Assembly: GCF_048595595.1 (NCBI RefSeq) | Contig: NZ_CP184347.1 | Strand: one strand, 5' to 3' | Length of the DNA stretch: 64,000 nucleotides | DNA from: Bacteroides pyogenes_A | GTDB taxonomy: Bacteria > Bacteroidota > Bacteroidia > Bacteroidales > Bacteroidaceae | In this document: piece by piece, positions 41,085 to 49,141 of the stretch | Layout: each line of letters begins with the position of its first letter | Numbering within the stretch: position 1 is the first letter of the stretch | The notes under the pieces: generated by a model | Seen by the model: only the letters and a program-made list of their open reading frames with translations | Databases searched by the model: none | Told to the model about the DNA's origin: nothing | Made by a program: the position numbers and the translations under genes

Positions 41085-42092
41085 ATGATGAAAATAGACA
41101 AAAGAATAATAACAATGTTGTTATTATTCTGCACCATCGGCTTTGTAAACTGTAATAATGAGGAAGAAAACGTGATAAACTACGAAAACAGTATTGAGGG
41201 GTTGACTGCTGATAATTTTCCCGTAATGGACAGCTCCACTTCGACACACCCGCTGCTGAAATTATTGGGATATAAGTTGATGGGCATTCGTTATAAATGG
41301 GAAGTCAGCTTTATGAGCGGGATAGAGAAGTACATAACCTGTGATTTCGAATACTATTATGGGACGAACAGTACGGCTACGAATGCAGCAAGGCAAAGGC
41401 TGGAGCAGATAGAGGCTAAGATGAAGAAGTCCACAACGCACGGTTCTTTTGTCAATCTGATAGATGACAAAGTAGAACTGATCATAGCGTCGAGGGCTAT
41501 TTCACGGGATGAGAAACAATATGCCAAAGAGAAAGGAACGGGCATTATAGAAAAACCGGTCGGGATAGACGGTTTTGTTTTCATCAAGAATAAAGAGAAC
41601 CCCGTCAAATCCTTAACGTGCGAACAAATCAGAAGCATATATTCGGGTAAAATCACTAATTGGAAAGAAGTGGGAGGAAATGATGTGGCGATTACTCCCT
41701 ATATGCGTAATCGAAACTCCGGTAGTCAGGAAAAAATGGAGACACTCGTTATGAAAGGAGAACCGATGATGGATGCACCCGAGTTGGTTGGGGGTGGGAT
41801 GACTTCGCCATTCTACTCTCTGTGGGAAAATGTAAACGGGATGGCTTATACGCCATATTATTATTGTACGGCGATGATAGACGACCCACGTATAAAAATG
41901 TTCGATGTAGAAGGCGTGCAGCCTGATAAAACTACAATCGCATCCCGTCAATACCCTTATGTATCGGAAATCTATGCAGCCGTACGTGCCGATGTGGATA
42001 AATCTTCTATGAGCTGGAAAATATTTGAATTCCTTACATCAGGAGCTGCAAATGCAATTATTGAAGAAAGTGGTTATGTGAAATATTATTAG
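41085..42092 (+). CDS. PstS-like substrate-binding lipoprotein
   Basis: 335 residues; MMKIDKRIITMLLLFCTIGFVNC carries a lipobox-like VNC. Motifs of the phosphate-binding PBP family are EQIRSIYSGKITNWKEVGG near 185 and YMRNRNSGSQEKME near 208; ELIIASRAIS near 135 is another family mark. No PstC/A/B genes are adjacent, so it may be an orphan sensor or binder of phosphate or another oxyanion. It is AT-richer than its neighbours. The esterase gene follows after 20 nt and may be co-transcribed. Confidence 0.75.
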   Translation: MMKIDKRIITMLLLFCTIGFVNCNNEEENVINYENSIEGLTADNFPVMDSSTSTHPLLKLLGYKLMGIRYKWEVSFMSGIEKYITCDFEYYYGTNSTATNAARQRLEQIEAKMKKSTTHGSFVNLIDDKVELIIASRAISRDEKQYAKEKGTGIIEKPVGIDGFVFIKNKENPVKSLTCEQIRSIYSGKITNWKEVGGNDVAITPYMRNRNSGSQEKMETLVMKGEPMMDAPELVGGGMTSPFYSLWENVNGMAYTPYYYCTAMIDDPRIKMFDVEGVQPDKTTIASRQYPYVSEIYAAVRADVDKSSMSWKIFEFLTSGAANAIIEESGYVKYY

Positions 42093-42112
42093 GCTTTATA
42101 AAAAATCATGGT

Positions 42113-42931
42113 ATGAATAAGAAAAAACTCTTGTTGTCCGTTGCTTTTTTGCTTTCGTTGCCCGTCTCTTTCGCGGCAAGAGTAGACACGTTATGGATAA
42201 GAAGCGCGTCGATGCAGCGGGATGTTCAGGTAGTGGCGGTCATTCCCGACGTGTCCACCGGAAAGAAAGCGGTGGCTTGTCCGGTTGTTTACCTGCTTCA
42301 CGGATACAGCGGGAATGCAAAGAGCTGGATCGCGATTAAGCCCGACTTGCCGAAGATTGCCGATGAAAAAGGAATCATTTTCGTTTGTCCCGACGGAAAG
42401 AACAGTTGGTACTGGGACAGTCCGAAGAATCCGTCGTACCGTTACGAAACCTTTGTTTCGTCGGAACTGGTGGAGTATATCGACACCCATTATGCGACGA
42501 TACCCCACCGGAAAGCCCGTGCCATCACCGGCTTGAGCATGGGCGGACACGGCGCATTGTGGATTTCCTTCCGGCATAAAGATACCTTCGGTGCAGGCGG
42601 AAGCACCAGCGGCGGGGTAGACATACGTCCGTTTCCGAGAAATTGGGAAATCTCCAAGCTGTTGGGAGAGTTTGCCGCCAATAAAAAGACGTGGGACGAG
42701 CATAGCGTAGTGAATCAAACAGACAGAATAGAAAATGGCGACTTGGCGATAATAATTGATTGCGGCGAGGGAGACTTTTTCTTGAACGTAAATAAAGAGT
42801 TGCACGAACGACTGCTGGGACGCAAAATCGACCATGACTTTATCGTGCGTCCGGGAGCACACAACGCCGATTATTGGAGAAACTCCATCGACTATCATAT
42901 CCTGTTTTTCGACAAGTTCTTCAGGAAATAA
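42113..42931 (+). CDS. Secreted esterase, alpha/beta hydrolase (esterase D-like)
   Basis: 272 residues with a signal peptide (MNKKKLLLSVAFLLSLPVSF ends near FAA). Motifs of the esterase D/S-formylglutathione hydrolase family are VVYLLHGYSGNAKSW (oxyanion hole), ITGLSMGGHGALW near 140 (nucleophile Ser), IIDCGEGDFF (Asp) and RPGAHNADYW (His). Substrates could be acetyl or feruloyl esters on polysaccharides; the sequence does not say. It lies 20 nt after the PstS-like gene. Confidence 0.9.
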   Translation: MNKKKLLLSVAFLLSLPVSFAARVDTLWIRSASMQRDVQVVAVIPDVSTGKKAVACPVVYLLHGYSGNAKSWIAIKPDLPKIADEKGIIFVCPDGKNSWYWDSPKNPSYRYETFVSSELVEYIDTHYATIPHRKARAITGLSMGGHGALWISFRHKDTFGAGGSTSGGVDIRPFPRNWEISKLLGEFAANKKTWDEHSVVNQTDRIENGDLAIIIDCGEGDFFLNVNKELHERLLGRKIDHDFIVRPGAHNADYWRNSIDYHILFFDKFFRK

Positions 42932-43108
42932 ACTGCCGGAGATCGGTTTTTAGAAGTTCCCTGCCGCAAATACCGCCTTGCTCTTTTTTCTTTTATCGTG
43001 CAACAGATGCAGGATGATATGCGCGCCTTTTCCGGTTTGTGTTTTTGCAAAAGAGTTTTCGTGCGGCGCGAACGGCGGGAAAAGGGTCGTTGAATGGCGA
43101 GGCCGGGC

Positions 43109-43217
43109 GCAAGCGTTTCTTTTTCAAGATGCAAGCGTCCAAGCAAATGGGATATACGCCGGGACATTTCAGTGCAAGTGTTTCTTTTTCAAGATGCAAG
43201 TGTTTCTTTTTTTAAGG
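43109..43217. repeat. Five 21-22-bp repeat units
   Basis: Units start at 43109, 43131, 43153, 43174 and 43196. Units 1, 4 and 5 share GCAAGYGTTTCTTTTTCAAG or a close variant; unit 2 keeps only GCAAGCGT and unit 3 is diverged. No gene is supported between 42932 and 44006. Confidence 0.8.
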
Positions 43218-43404
43218 GGCGGGAGAATCGGTGGGCATCGAGTTGTAGCGAAGCTATCGGTGCGAGGCTCTGTTTTTGAAGGGCTTCGCCTGCGGAAATA
43301 CTTTTCGAGTGAAAATGAATCTTTGTTTTTTCGAGCAGAATCGAATGCTTTTTCAAAAGGCAGCAGAGGCTCTGCCATTTATGAACAAAAGCTTTGTTAC
43401 GGGT

Positions 43405-43906
43405 AAACACAGCCTCTGCCTGCTGTAAACAGAGCTTCTATTGCATGCAAACGCAGCTGTATCATGTCACGTGGCTCTACAAGCTCGCTGTAAACAGAGA
43501 TTCTATTGCACGCAAACGCAGCCTCTTCCTGCTGCAAACAGAGCCTCTGTTGCATGAAAGCTAACTTGATGAAAATGGGAATGGACTGCCGGATAGCTGT
43601 GGACAAGGCTTTTGTTGCATGCAAACACAGCCTCTGCCTGCGGCAAACAGAGCTTCTATTGCACGCAAACGCAGCACGGCATGGAGGGAGTCCTGCCAAT
43701 TGATGCTGTAAACAGAGCTTCTGTTACATGCAAACGCAACCTTTGCCTGTTGTAAACGCAGCCTCTTCCTGCTGCAAACAGAGCCTTTGTTGGATGAAAG
43801 CTAACTTGATGAAAATGGGAATGGACTGCCGGATAGCTGTGGACAAGGCCTTTGCTACATGCCAACACAGCCTCTGCCTGCGGCAAACAGAGCCTATGTG
43901 ATGAGG
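43405..43906. repeat. Long array of 22-bp-phased AAAC repeats
   Basis: AAAC elements at 43405, 43427, 43449, 43492, 43514, 43536, 43623, 43645, 43667, 43710, 43732, 43754, 43776 and 43885 stay in one 22-bp register (steps of 22, 43-44 or about 87). Units read AAACAGAGCTTCTATTGC, AAACGCAGCCTCTTCCTG and similar. A block of about 138 bp (from 43516) is repeated 240 bp later (from 43756) with about six differences and includes a unique core CTAACTTGATGAAAATGGG. Confidence 0.92.
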
Positions 43907-44006
43907 AAATGAACCCTTTGTCATGTGACAGGTTCCATTCTCGTTGTGCACGGATGAAGCGTTCGTTCCGCCACCGCGCACATACGTCTTGTTCCGCTCT
44001 CCGGCT

Positions 44007-45353
44007 TTATTTTTCTTCCTTGGCGGGCGGATAGTTGCCCGCCAGCGTTTCGAGGGCTATCTTCAACAACCGCTCTTCGGGATTGCCGAAAGGCAGATAG
44101 CGGCTGTAGTCCGTCTTTCCGTCTATCGAGGTTTCGCTTATGACGAAGTCGCTTGCGGGAGAGATGGGACCGTATGTCGTCTTTTTATCGGGACGGTATA
44201 TGGCACACACCACCGGGTTGACAGCCCACCTGAGCTCTTCGTTGGCGAATGATTCGGTAGCCATGTTTTGCCCTTTCGTCGCGCTCCCTATGGTGATGAT
44301 GGCAGGGACTTCGTTTTCCCGGTAAAGACCGCTGATCAACATTTCCGCCATTCCGGCCGTCTCTCCGCTTGTAATGACGAGCAACAACTGTTGGTTGAGG
44401 TTGACGCCGCCCTTCAGCACTTCACGGTCGAGGGTGATTTCGCGGTTCTTCTCCGACTGCTTGTCGTTGTATTCCAGATAAGCCATCGACGTCTCCAAGC
44501 GTGATTCGGGAGCCAGAATCGTTCCCAGCAACTGTACGCAATCTGGCGTTCCACCCGTGTTGTGGCGGAGGTCGAGGATGGTTGCCTTCACTTCCGCTTC
44601 CCGGAATTCGCGCGAGATCTTCCGCAACAGATCGTTATACTTTTGCGGTTCGGCTTTTGTTCCGGCGGTAAAACTGTTGTACATCAGGTAGCCTACCTTG
44701 CCTGCCGGCGCCACCGTGAGTATTTTGTACGCATGCACGGGGTTGTCTTCCACCGTTTCGGCAGCCCCCAGCCTGACTGTTTTTCCGTTCGGCGCAACCT
44801 TCCATACCTTTACAGGCTCCGTTCCTTCTTCCGCTTCCGGCGTTACCTCTTGCCACGATCCCATCGTCAGGTCCATCGCACGGGTGCCCTGCAGCAACTC
44901 CTCCTCCTCTTTCTTGGTGATGTGCCGCCCGTCTGCCTGCATGATCCAGTTGCCTCGTTGCAGTCCGGCGCGTTCGGCGGGAGAACCCGGAATCACGTAA
45001 GTCACCAATGCGTTGTAGTTCGTTTCCGAATCGGCGTCTTTTACGAGCGAGTATTTGAACCCGTAAGTGGGAGCCGGTGTATCCCGTAGCTCATTCACGA
45101 ACGAATACTTATCTTTCTCTGATTTGATTTTGGTCAGAAACACTGCCGGGTCGAGAAACGGGTTTACCTCCTTGTAAGAAGGCAACTCTTGATACCACAA
45201 ATAGTGTTCCTGCATGATGCGGTGCATCCATGTGTCTACCGCAGTTTCCTCCTCGTACTCCTTCCAACGGTCTTCTCCGCAGGAAGAGAAAATGCCGGCG
45301 CACACCGCCGCCAGAGCGGGCAAAAGAAATATCTTTCTAATAATTGTCGTCAT
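44007..45353 (-). CDS. S41-family C-terminal-processing-peptidase-like lipoprotein, likely inactive
   Basis: 448 residues. Signal MTTIIRKIFLLPALAAVCAG leads to lipobox SSC. A Bacteroidetes S41 N-terminal region (EEETAVDTWMHRIMQEHYLWY) is followed by a PDZ domain (NALVTYVIPGSPAERAGLQRG near 125) and the S41 domain with VGYLMYNSF and ATILDLRHNTGG near 275. The segment expected to hold the nucleophile reads ITSGETAGMAEM; active family members have TASASE there, so Ser appears replaced by Gly. A candidate Lys (GSATKGQNM) remains. It may be a pseudoprotease or use another residue. Confidence 0.82.
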   Translation of the reverse strand: MTTIIRKIFLLPALAAVCAGIFSSCGEDRWKEYEEETAVDTWMHRIMQEHYLWYQELPSYKEVNPFLDPAVFLTKIKSEKDKYSFVNELRDTPAPTYGFKYSLVKDADSETNYNALVTYVIPGSPAERAGLQRGNWIMQADGRHITKKEEEELLQGTRAMDLTMGSWQEVTPEAEEGTEPVKVWKVAPNGKTVRLGAAETVEDNPVHAYKILTVAPAGKVGYLMYNSFTAGTKAEPQKYNDLLRKISREFREAEVKATILDLRHNTGGTPDCVQLLGTILAPESRLETSMAYLEYNDKQSEKNREITLDREVLKGGVNLNQQLLLVITSGETAGMAEMLISGLYRENEVPAIITIGSATKGQNMATESFANEELRWAVNPVVCAIYRPDKKTTYGPISPASDFVISETSIDGKTDYSRYLPFGNPEERLLKIALETLAGNYPPAKEEK

Positions 45354-45373
45354 AAAAACAGCTTTTTACTTCG

Positions 45374-45381
45374 CAAATGTA
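45374..45381 (-). promoter_or_regulatory. Promoter -7 box of S41-like gene
   Basis: TACATTTG on the minus strand, 20 nt upstream of the start codon. Confidence 0.55.
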
Positions 45382-45437
45382 GGAAATACTTTCTTCATCT
45401 ACCATATTTATGGTATAAAATTGGCCCGATTGTGCCA

Positions 45438-45469
45438 TTGCGTGCACGAAGCTTTTGCTCTATCTTTGC
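45438..45469 (+). promoter_or_regulatory. mnmA promoter
   Basis: TTG at 45438-45440 and TATCTTTGC at 45461-45469, 20 bp apart, matching the Bacteroides consensus; about 67 nt upstream of the GTG start. Confidence 0.65.
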
Positions 45470-45535
45470 ATCCGCTTATAAGGTCGCGGATGCGAGCCGG
45501 ATGCTTATTGAGCGGATAATATAATAATTAGTTTT

Positions 45536-46609
45536 GTGAATATTGCAGCATTATTGTCCGGAGGTGTCGACAGTTCGGTTGTCGTGCACCTCCTTTGCGA
45601 GCACGGGTATAAGCCGGCTCTTTTCTATATAAAAATCGGGATGGGCGGCGCGGCGCATATGGATTGCCCCGCCGAAGAAGACATCGAGCTTGCCACAGCC
45701 ACCGCCCGCAAGTACGGGCTGCCGCTCGAAATCGTGGATCTGCACCGCGAGTATTGGGACAATGTGGCGGCTTATGCCATCGACAAGATACGCAAAGGGC
45801 TGACACCCAACCCCGATGTGATGTGCAACAAGCTCATCAAGTTCGGGTGTTTCGAGCAGCGCGTGGGCAGGCATTTCGATTTCACCGCCACGGGACATTA
45901 CGCTTCCACCGTCGAACTGGAGGGGAAAACTTGGCTGGCTACCGCCAAAGATGCGTTGAAAGACCAGACCGACTTCCTGGCGCAGATCGATTATCTGCAA
46001 GTCTCCAAGCTGATGTTTCCCCTCGGCGGACTGATGAAGCGGGAGGTGAGGGAGATTGCGTCGAAAGCGGGACTGCCCGCCGCCAAAAGGAAAGACAGTC
46101 AGGGGATTTGCTTCTTGGGAAAGGTGAACTACAATGATTTCGTCCGCCGTTTCCTTGGCGAAAAGCAGGGAGCGATCGTGGAATATGAGTCGGGCAAGCG
46201 GATCGGAACCCATCTGGGCTACTGGTTCCACACCATCGGACAGCGGAAAGGGCTCGGATTGAGCGGTGGCCCGTGGTTTGTGGTGAAGAAAGATATCGAA
46301 GAAAACGTGGTGTACGTATCGCGAGGTTATGGAGTGGAGACGCAATACGGCAATGAATTCGTCATGAACGGCTTCCATTTCATTACGGACAATCCTTGGG
46401 GCGCGGCGGAGAATGGGGCGGAAGTCACCTTTAAGATACGCCATACACCTGAGTTTACGTGTGGAAAGCTTTTTCGCGAAGGCGAAAACCGCTTCCGCAT
46501 CCTGTCGTCCGAAAAGTTGCAAGGCATCGCTCCGGGACAGTTCGGGGTGATTTACGACCGTGAATCGAAGATTTGTATAGGAAGCGGAGAGATCTGCCGC
46601 AATGCCTGA
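45536..46609 (+). CDS. mnmA: tRNA-specific 2-thiouridylase
   Basis: 357 residues with a GTG start at 45536. The PP-loop ATPase motif is ALLSGGVDSSVVVHLL; NPDVMCNKLIKFGCF near 95 and DSQGICFLGKVNYNDF near 195 contain the two catalytic cysteines. It installs the 2-thio group on wobble uridine of tRNA for Lys, Glu and Gln. Bacteroides genomes often hold two mnmA-like genes; this one is monocistronic. Its stop codon lies within a terminator hairpin shared with the convergent SGNH hydrolase gene. Confidence 0.93.
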   Translation: MNIAALLSGGVDSSVVVHLLCEHGYKPALFYIKIGMGGAAHMDCPAEEDIELATATARKYGLPLEIVDLHREYWDNVAAYAIDKIRKGLTPNPDVMCNKLIKFGCFEQRVGRHFDFTATGHYASTVELEGKTWLATAKDALKDQTDFLAQIDYLQVSKLMFPLGGLMKREVREIASKAGLPAAKRKDSQGICFLGKVNYNDFVRRFLGEKQGAIVEYESGKRIGTHLGYWFHTIGQRKGLGLSGGPWFVVKKDIEENVVYVSRGYGVETQYGNEFVMNGFHFITDNPWGAAENGAEVTFKIRHTPEFTCGKLFREGENRFRILSSEKLQGIAPGQFGVIYDRESKICIGSGEICRNA

Positions 46610-46640
46610 TGTTGCGGCAGACCGTCTCCGTCCGTCACCA
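46593..46640. terminator. Hairpin overlapping the mnmA stop codon
   Basis: TCTGCCGCAA (46593-46602) pairs with TTGCGGCAGA (46612-46621) around a 9-nt loop that holds the mnmA TGA (46607-46609). Flanking GGAGA/TCTCC can extend the stem. Located between convergent genes, so probably bidirectional. Confidence 0.7.
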
Positions 46641-47354
46641 TACCCTTTTTAGTCTTTTTACCCAGATGGCGTATCCTTCCTCGTTCAGATGCAGGCCGTC
46701 GTTGGTCAGCTCCTTCCGCAGTATGTTCGTTCCCTTTTCGATGAAACGCGGGAAAAGGTCGACGTACGTAATCTTCTTTTCTTTTGCCAACGCGCGCAGC
46801 TTGGCATTGATGGCGGGAATCGTGTCCGTCTTTCCCGTCATTCGCTTGTAGCGTCCGAAACTTTCGTTTATGGGCAGAAGGCTTTGCAGGTAGAGTTTTG
46901 TGCCGGGCGACTCCCTGCGGATGCGCTCTACCGTCATGCGAATCATGTCGGCAATGCTGTCGGCGGTCAGATCGTGCGATACATCGTTTACACCGATGAG
47001 CAGAAAAAGCCGGGCAGGCTTTCCGGGCAATATCTGATGCAGGCGGTCGTACACTCCCATCACCTCGTCTCCGATGATTCCGCGGTTTATCACATGCTTT
47101 CTGCCGAGTCTCGCCGACCAGTCTCCGCCGTTTTCCGTCAGGCTGTTGCCCAGCATCACGATGTCTTTCGACGTTACGGGAGGCTCGTCCGCAAATTGGC
47201 GGTACCGCGCGTAATAGTGATCGGTGTACTTACCGGCAACTTGTCCGCTGTCGGCGCCGCATTTCGCCTGCTCGTGCGATGTTTTCCCCGAAGACTGCGC
47301 GACGGCTGTCTGTAAGGTTATCGAGAGCAGAAAAACAGATAGAATCGTTTTCAT
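46635..47354 (-). CDS. SGNH/GDSL-family hydrolase
   Basis: 239 residues from the ATG at 47354 (MKTILSVFLLSITLQTAVAQ is a signal peptide). SGNH blocks: IVMLGNSLTENGGDW (Ser), LFLLIGVNDVSHD (Asn in GVND) and TNDGLHLNEEGY (Asp and His). The family deacylates sugars, lipids or peptidoglycan. It lies 58 nt after murQ on the same strand and may be the last gene of the salvage operon, where removing O-acetyl groups from MurNAc would fit; this is an inference. Confidence 0.88.
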   Translation of the reverse strand: MKTILSVFLLSITLQTAVAQSSGKTSHEQAKCGADSGQVAGKYTDHYYARYRQFADEPPVTSKDIVMLGNSLTENGGDWSARLGRKHVINRGIIGDEVMGVYDRLHQILPGKPARLFLLIGVNDVSHDLTADSIADMIRMTVERIRRESPGTKLYLQSLLPINESFGRYKRMTGKTDTIPAINAKLRALAKEKKITYVDLFPRFIEKGTNILRKELTNDGLHLNEEGYAIWVKRLKRVW

Positions 47355-47412
47355 TTTCCGTGAGTTTATAGATGTATTCCGGCTGATGAATGAGCGGAAA
47401 GCCGGATGCCTG

Positions 47413-48234
47413 TTATCGCCTTCCTTCGTTGTAAGCATCTGTCGCCTTTTTTACCGAACCGTGCATCAGCAGCAATGCTTTGGCTTTGCCGTAGTCCAGT
47501 CCGAGTTCTTCCACCAGCATGCGCGTGCCCCGGTCTACGAGTTTCTTATTGCTTAGTTGCATGTTCACCATCTTGTTGCCTTTCACACGCCCCAACCGGA
47601 TCATTACCGAAGTGGTGATCATGTTCAGAATCATCTTCTGTCCCGTGCCCGACTTCATGCGCGAACTCCCCGTCACATACTCCGGGCCTACGATCATTTC
47701 AATCGGTATGTCCGCCTCGGCCGCCATCGGCGAATCGGGATTGCTGGTGATGCAGGCGGTCAGAATACCGTGTTCGCGGGCCTCGTGCAATGCGCCGATG
47801 ACGTAGGGCGTTGTGCCCGAAGCGGCGATTCCGATGACCGTATCTTTGTCGGTGACATTGTTTTCGATCAGTTCCTCCCATCCGCGGTGAATATCATCTT
47901 CCGCGTTTTCCACCGGATTGCGGAGGGCCGTGTCTCCGCCCGCGATGAGTCCGATCACCAGCGTAGGAGGCATGCCGAAGGTAGGCGGAATCTCCGACGC
48001 GTCGAGCACGCCGAGCCTTCCGCTCGTTCCTGCGCCCATGTAAAAGATACGCCCGCCTTGTTTCATGCGCGGCACAATCCGGTTCACCAGTTTCTCTATT
48101 TGCGGAATCACCTTCTCAACAGCCAACGCCACCTTACGGTCTTCTGCGTTGATGTCTTCCAGTATCTCCCGGACAGACTTCTTGTCTAAGTCGTTGTAGA
48201 GCGAAGGTTGCTCTGAAATCTTTATAAAAGCCAT
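47413..48234 (-). CDS. murQ: N-acetylmuramic acid 6-phosphate etherase
   Basis: 273 residues. The SIS-domain signature GAGTSGRLGVLDASEIPPTFG (core GAGTSGRLGVLDASE) near 68 and the following GGDTALRNPVENAEDD with the catalytic Glu region are diagnostic; IGIAASGTTPYVIGAL and SGTGQKMILNMITT follow. MurQ splits MurNAc-6-P into GlcNAc-6-P and D-lactate in the cytoplasm. It starts 18 nt after the MurNAc kinase gene, which gives the substrate, so the pair forms a complete salvage step. Confidence 0.97.
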   Translation of the reverse strand: MAFIKISEQPSLYNDLDKKSVREILEDINAEDRKVALAVEKVIPQIEKLVNRIVPRMKQGGRIFYMGAGTSGRLGVLDASEIPPTFGMPPTLVIGLIAGGDTALRNPVENAEDDIHRGWEELIENNVTDKDTVIGIAASGTTPYVIGALHEAREHGILTACITSNPDSPMAAEADIPIEMIVGPEYVTGSSRMKSGTGQKMILNMITTSVMIRLGRVKGNKMVNMQLSNKKLVDRGTRMLVEELGLDYGKAKALLLMHGSVKKATDAYNEGRR

Positions 48235-48252
48235 AATTCTTGTTGTTGCCAG

Positions 48253-49092
48253 TTATGATTTATGATACCGTATAAGTCCTTCCATAGGACTTTGGATGAT
48301 TGTTCCTATGCAGATTCCCTTCTCTTCGGCGGCCTTTTCCAGCACCTCTTTGTAGTGATAGGCTACCGACCCTACGAAATGTATCTTATGCTTTTGATAT
48401 TCGTATTGCATCACATTCCGCTCCAGAAAATCCTTGAAGCTCTCCAGCACAAGCCTGTGGATGGCCGGTTCCCGGATGTTTTGCGCCAGAAAGGGGGATA
48501 AGCTTGCCAGGAAACGGTTGGGAAAAGGCTTGCGGTATACATTGTCGATAATAGTCGCCGGGGTCAGGTCGAATTGTTTGAGGAATTTATCTTTCAGTTC
48601 CCGGCTTATCTGATTCTTCAGGATATCGCCTACAAGCCGTTTTCCCAGATAAGCTCCGCTGCCCTCGTCGCCCAGTATGAATCCCAAAGGAGAAACGTTG
48701 TTCGCGATTTTCCTGCCGTCGTAGTAGCAGGAATTCGAACCGGTTCCCATGATACATGCGATTCCTGCTTCGTGTCCGCAAAGGGCGCGCGCGGCGGCGA
48801 GCATATCGGTGCATACTTCTATATCCCGCTTCACCCGAAGGTGGCGGCCGACGGCCCGGCGCACCATCTCGATTTTGTCGGGAAACGCACAACCTGCGCC
48901 ATAGAAATAAACGGCGTCCAATTCATTGGTTTGCAACTGAGGAAGAAGAGCGGTCGCAATTTCATCGCCGATTTCTTCTTCCGTCTGAAAGAACGGATTG
49001 GTGCCTTTCGTGCAAATCCGTTGCAGGGCTTTTCCATGCTCTGCGACGCACCAATCTGTTTTGGTAGATCCGCTGTCTGCTATTAATATCAT
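48253..49092 (-). CDS. murK: N-acetylmuramic acid kinase-like BadF/BadG ATPase
   Basis: 279 residues of the ASKHA sugar-kinase fold: ADSGSTKTDWC (phosphate-1), FYGAGCAFPDK near 65, GIACIMGTGSNSCYYDG (phosphate-2/sugar site), ILGDEGSGAYLGK and FVGSVAYHYKEVLEKA. In Tannerella forsythia a kinase of this type next to murQ and murT phosphorylates MurNAc at C6 (MurK). The position directly before murQ supports the same role. A near-twin lies at 39576-40451. Confidence 0.88.
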   Translation of the reverse strand: MILIADSGSTKTDWCVAEHGKALQRICTKGTNPFFQTEEEIGDEIATALLPQLQTNELDAVYFYGAGCAFPDKIEMVRRAVGRHLRVKRDIEVCTDMLAAARALCGHEAGIACIMGTGSNSCYYDGRKIANNVSPLGFILGDEGSGAYLGKRLVGDILKNQISRELKDKFLKQFDLTPATIIDNVYRKPFPNRFLASLSPFLAQNIREPAIHRLVLESFKDFLERNVMQYEYQKHKIHFVGSVAYHYKEVLEKAAEEKGICIGTIIQSPMEGLIRYHKS

Positions 49093-49141
49093 GTAATTGT
49101 TTTATATTAAAGTTCGGGCTTCTGTATGAAAGCCGTTTGGT

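Noticed and set aside
43397..43981. Frames with repeated AFACNRSSV/LCLHATKAL peptides
   Set aside because: They follow the 22-bp AAAC array and shift frame between units.
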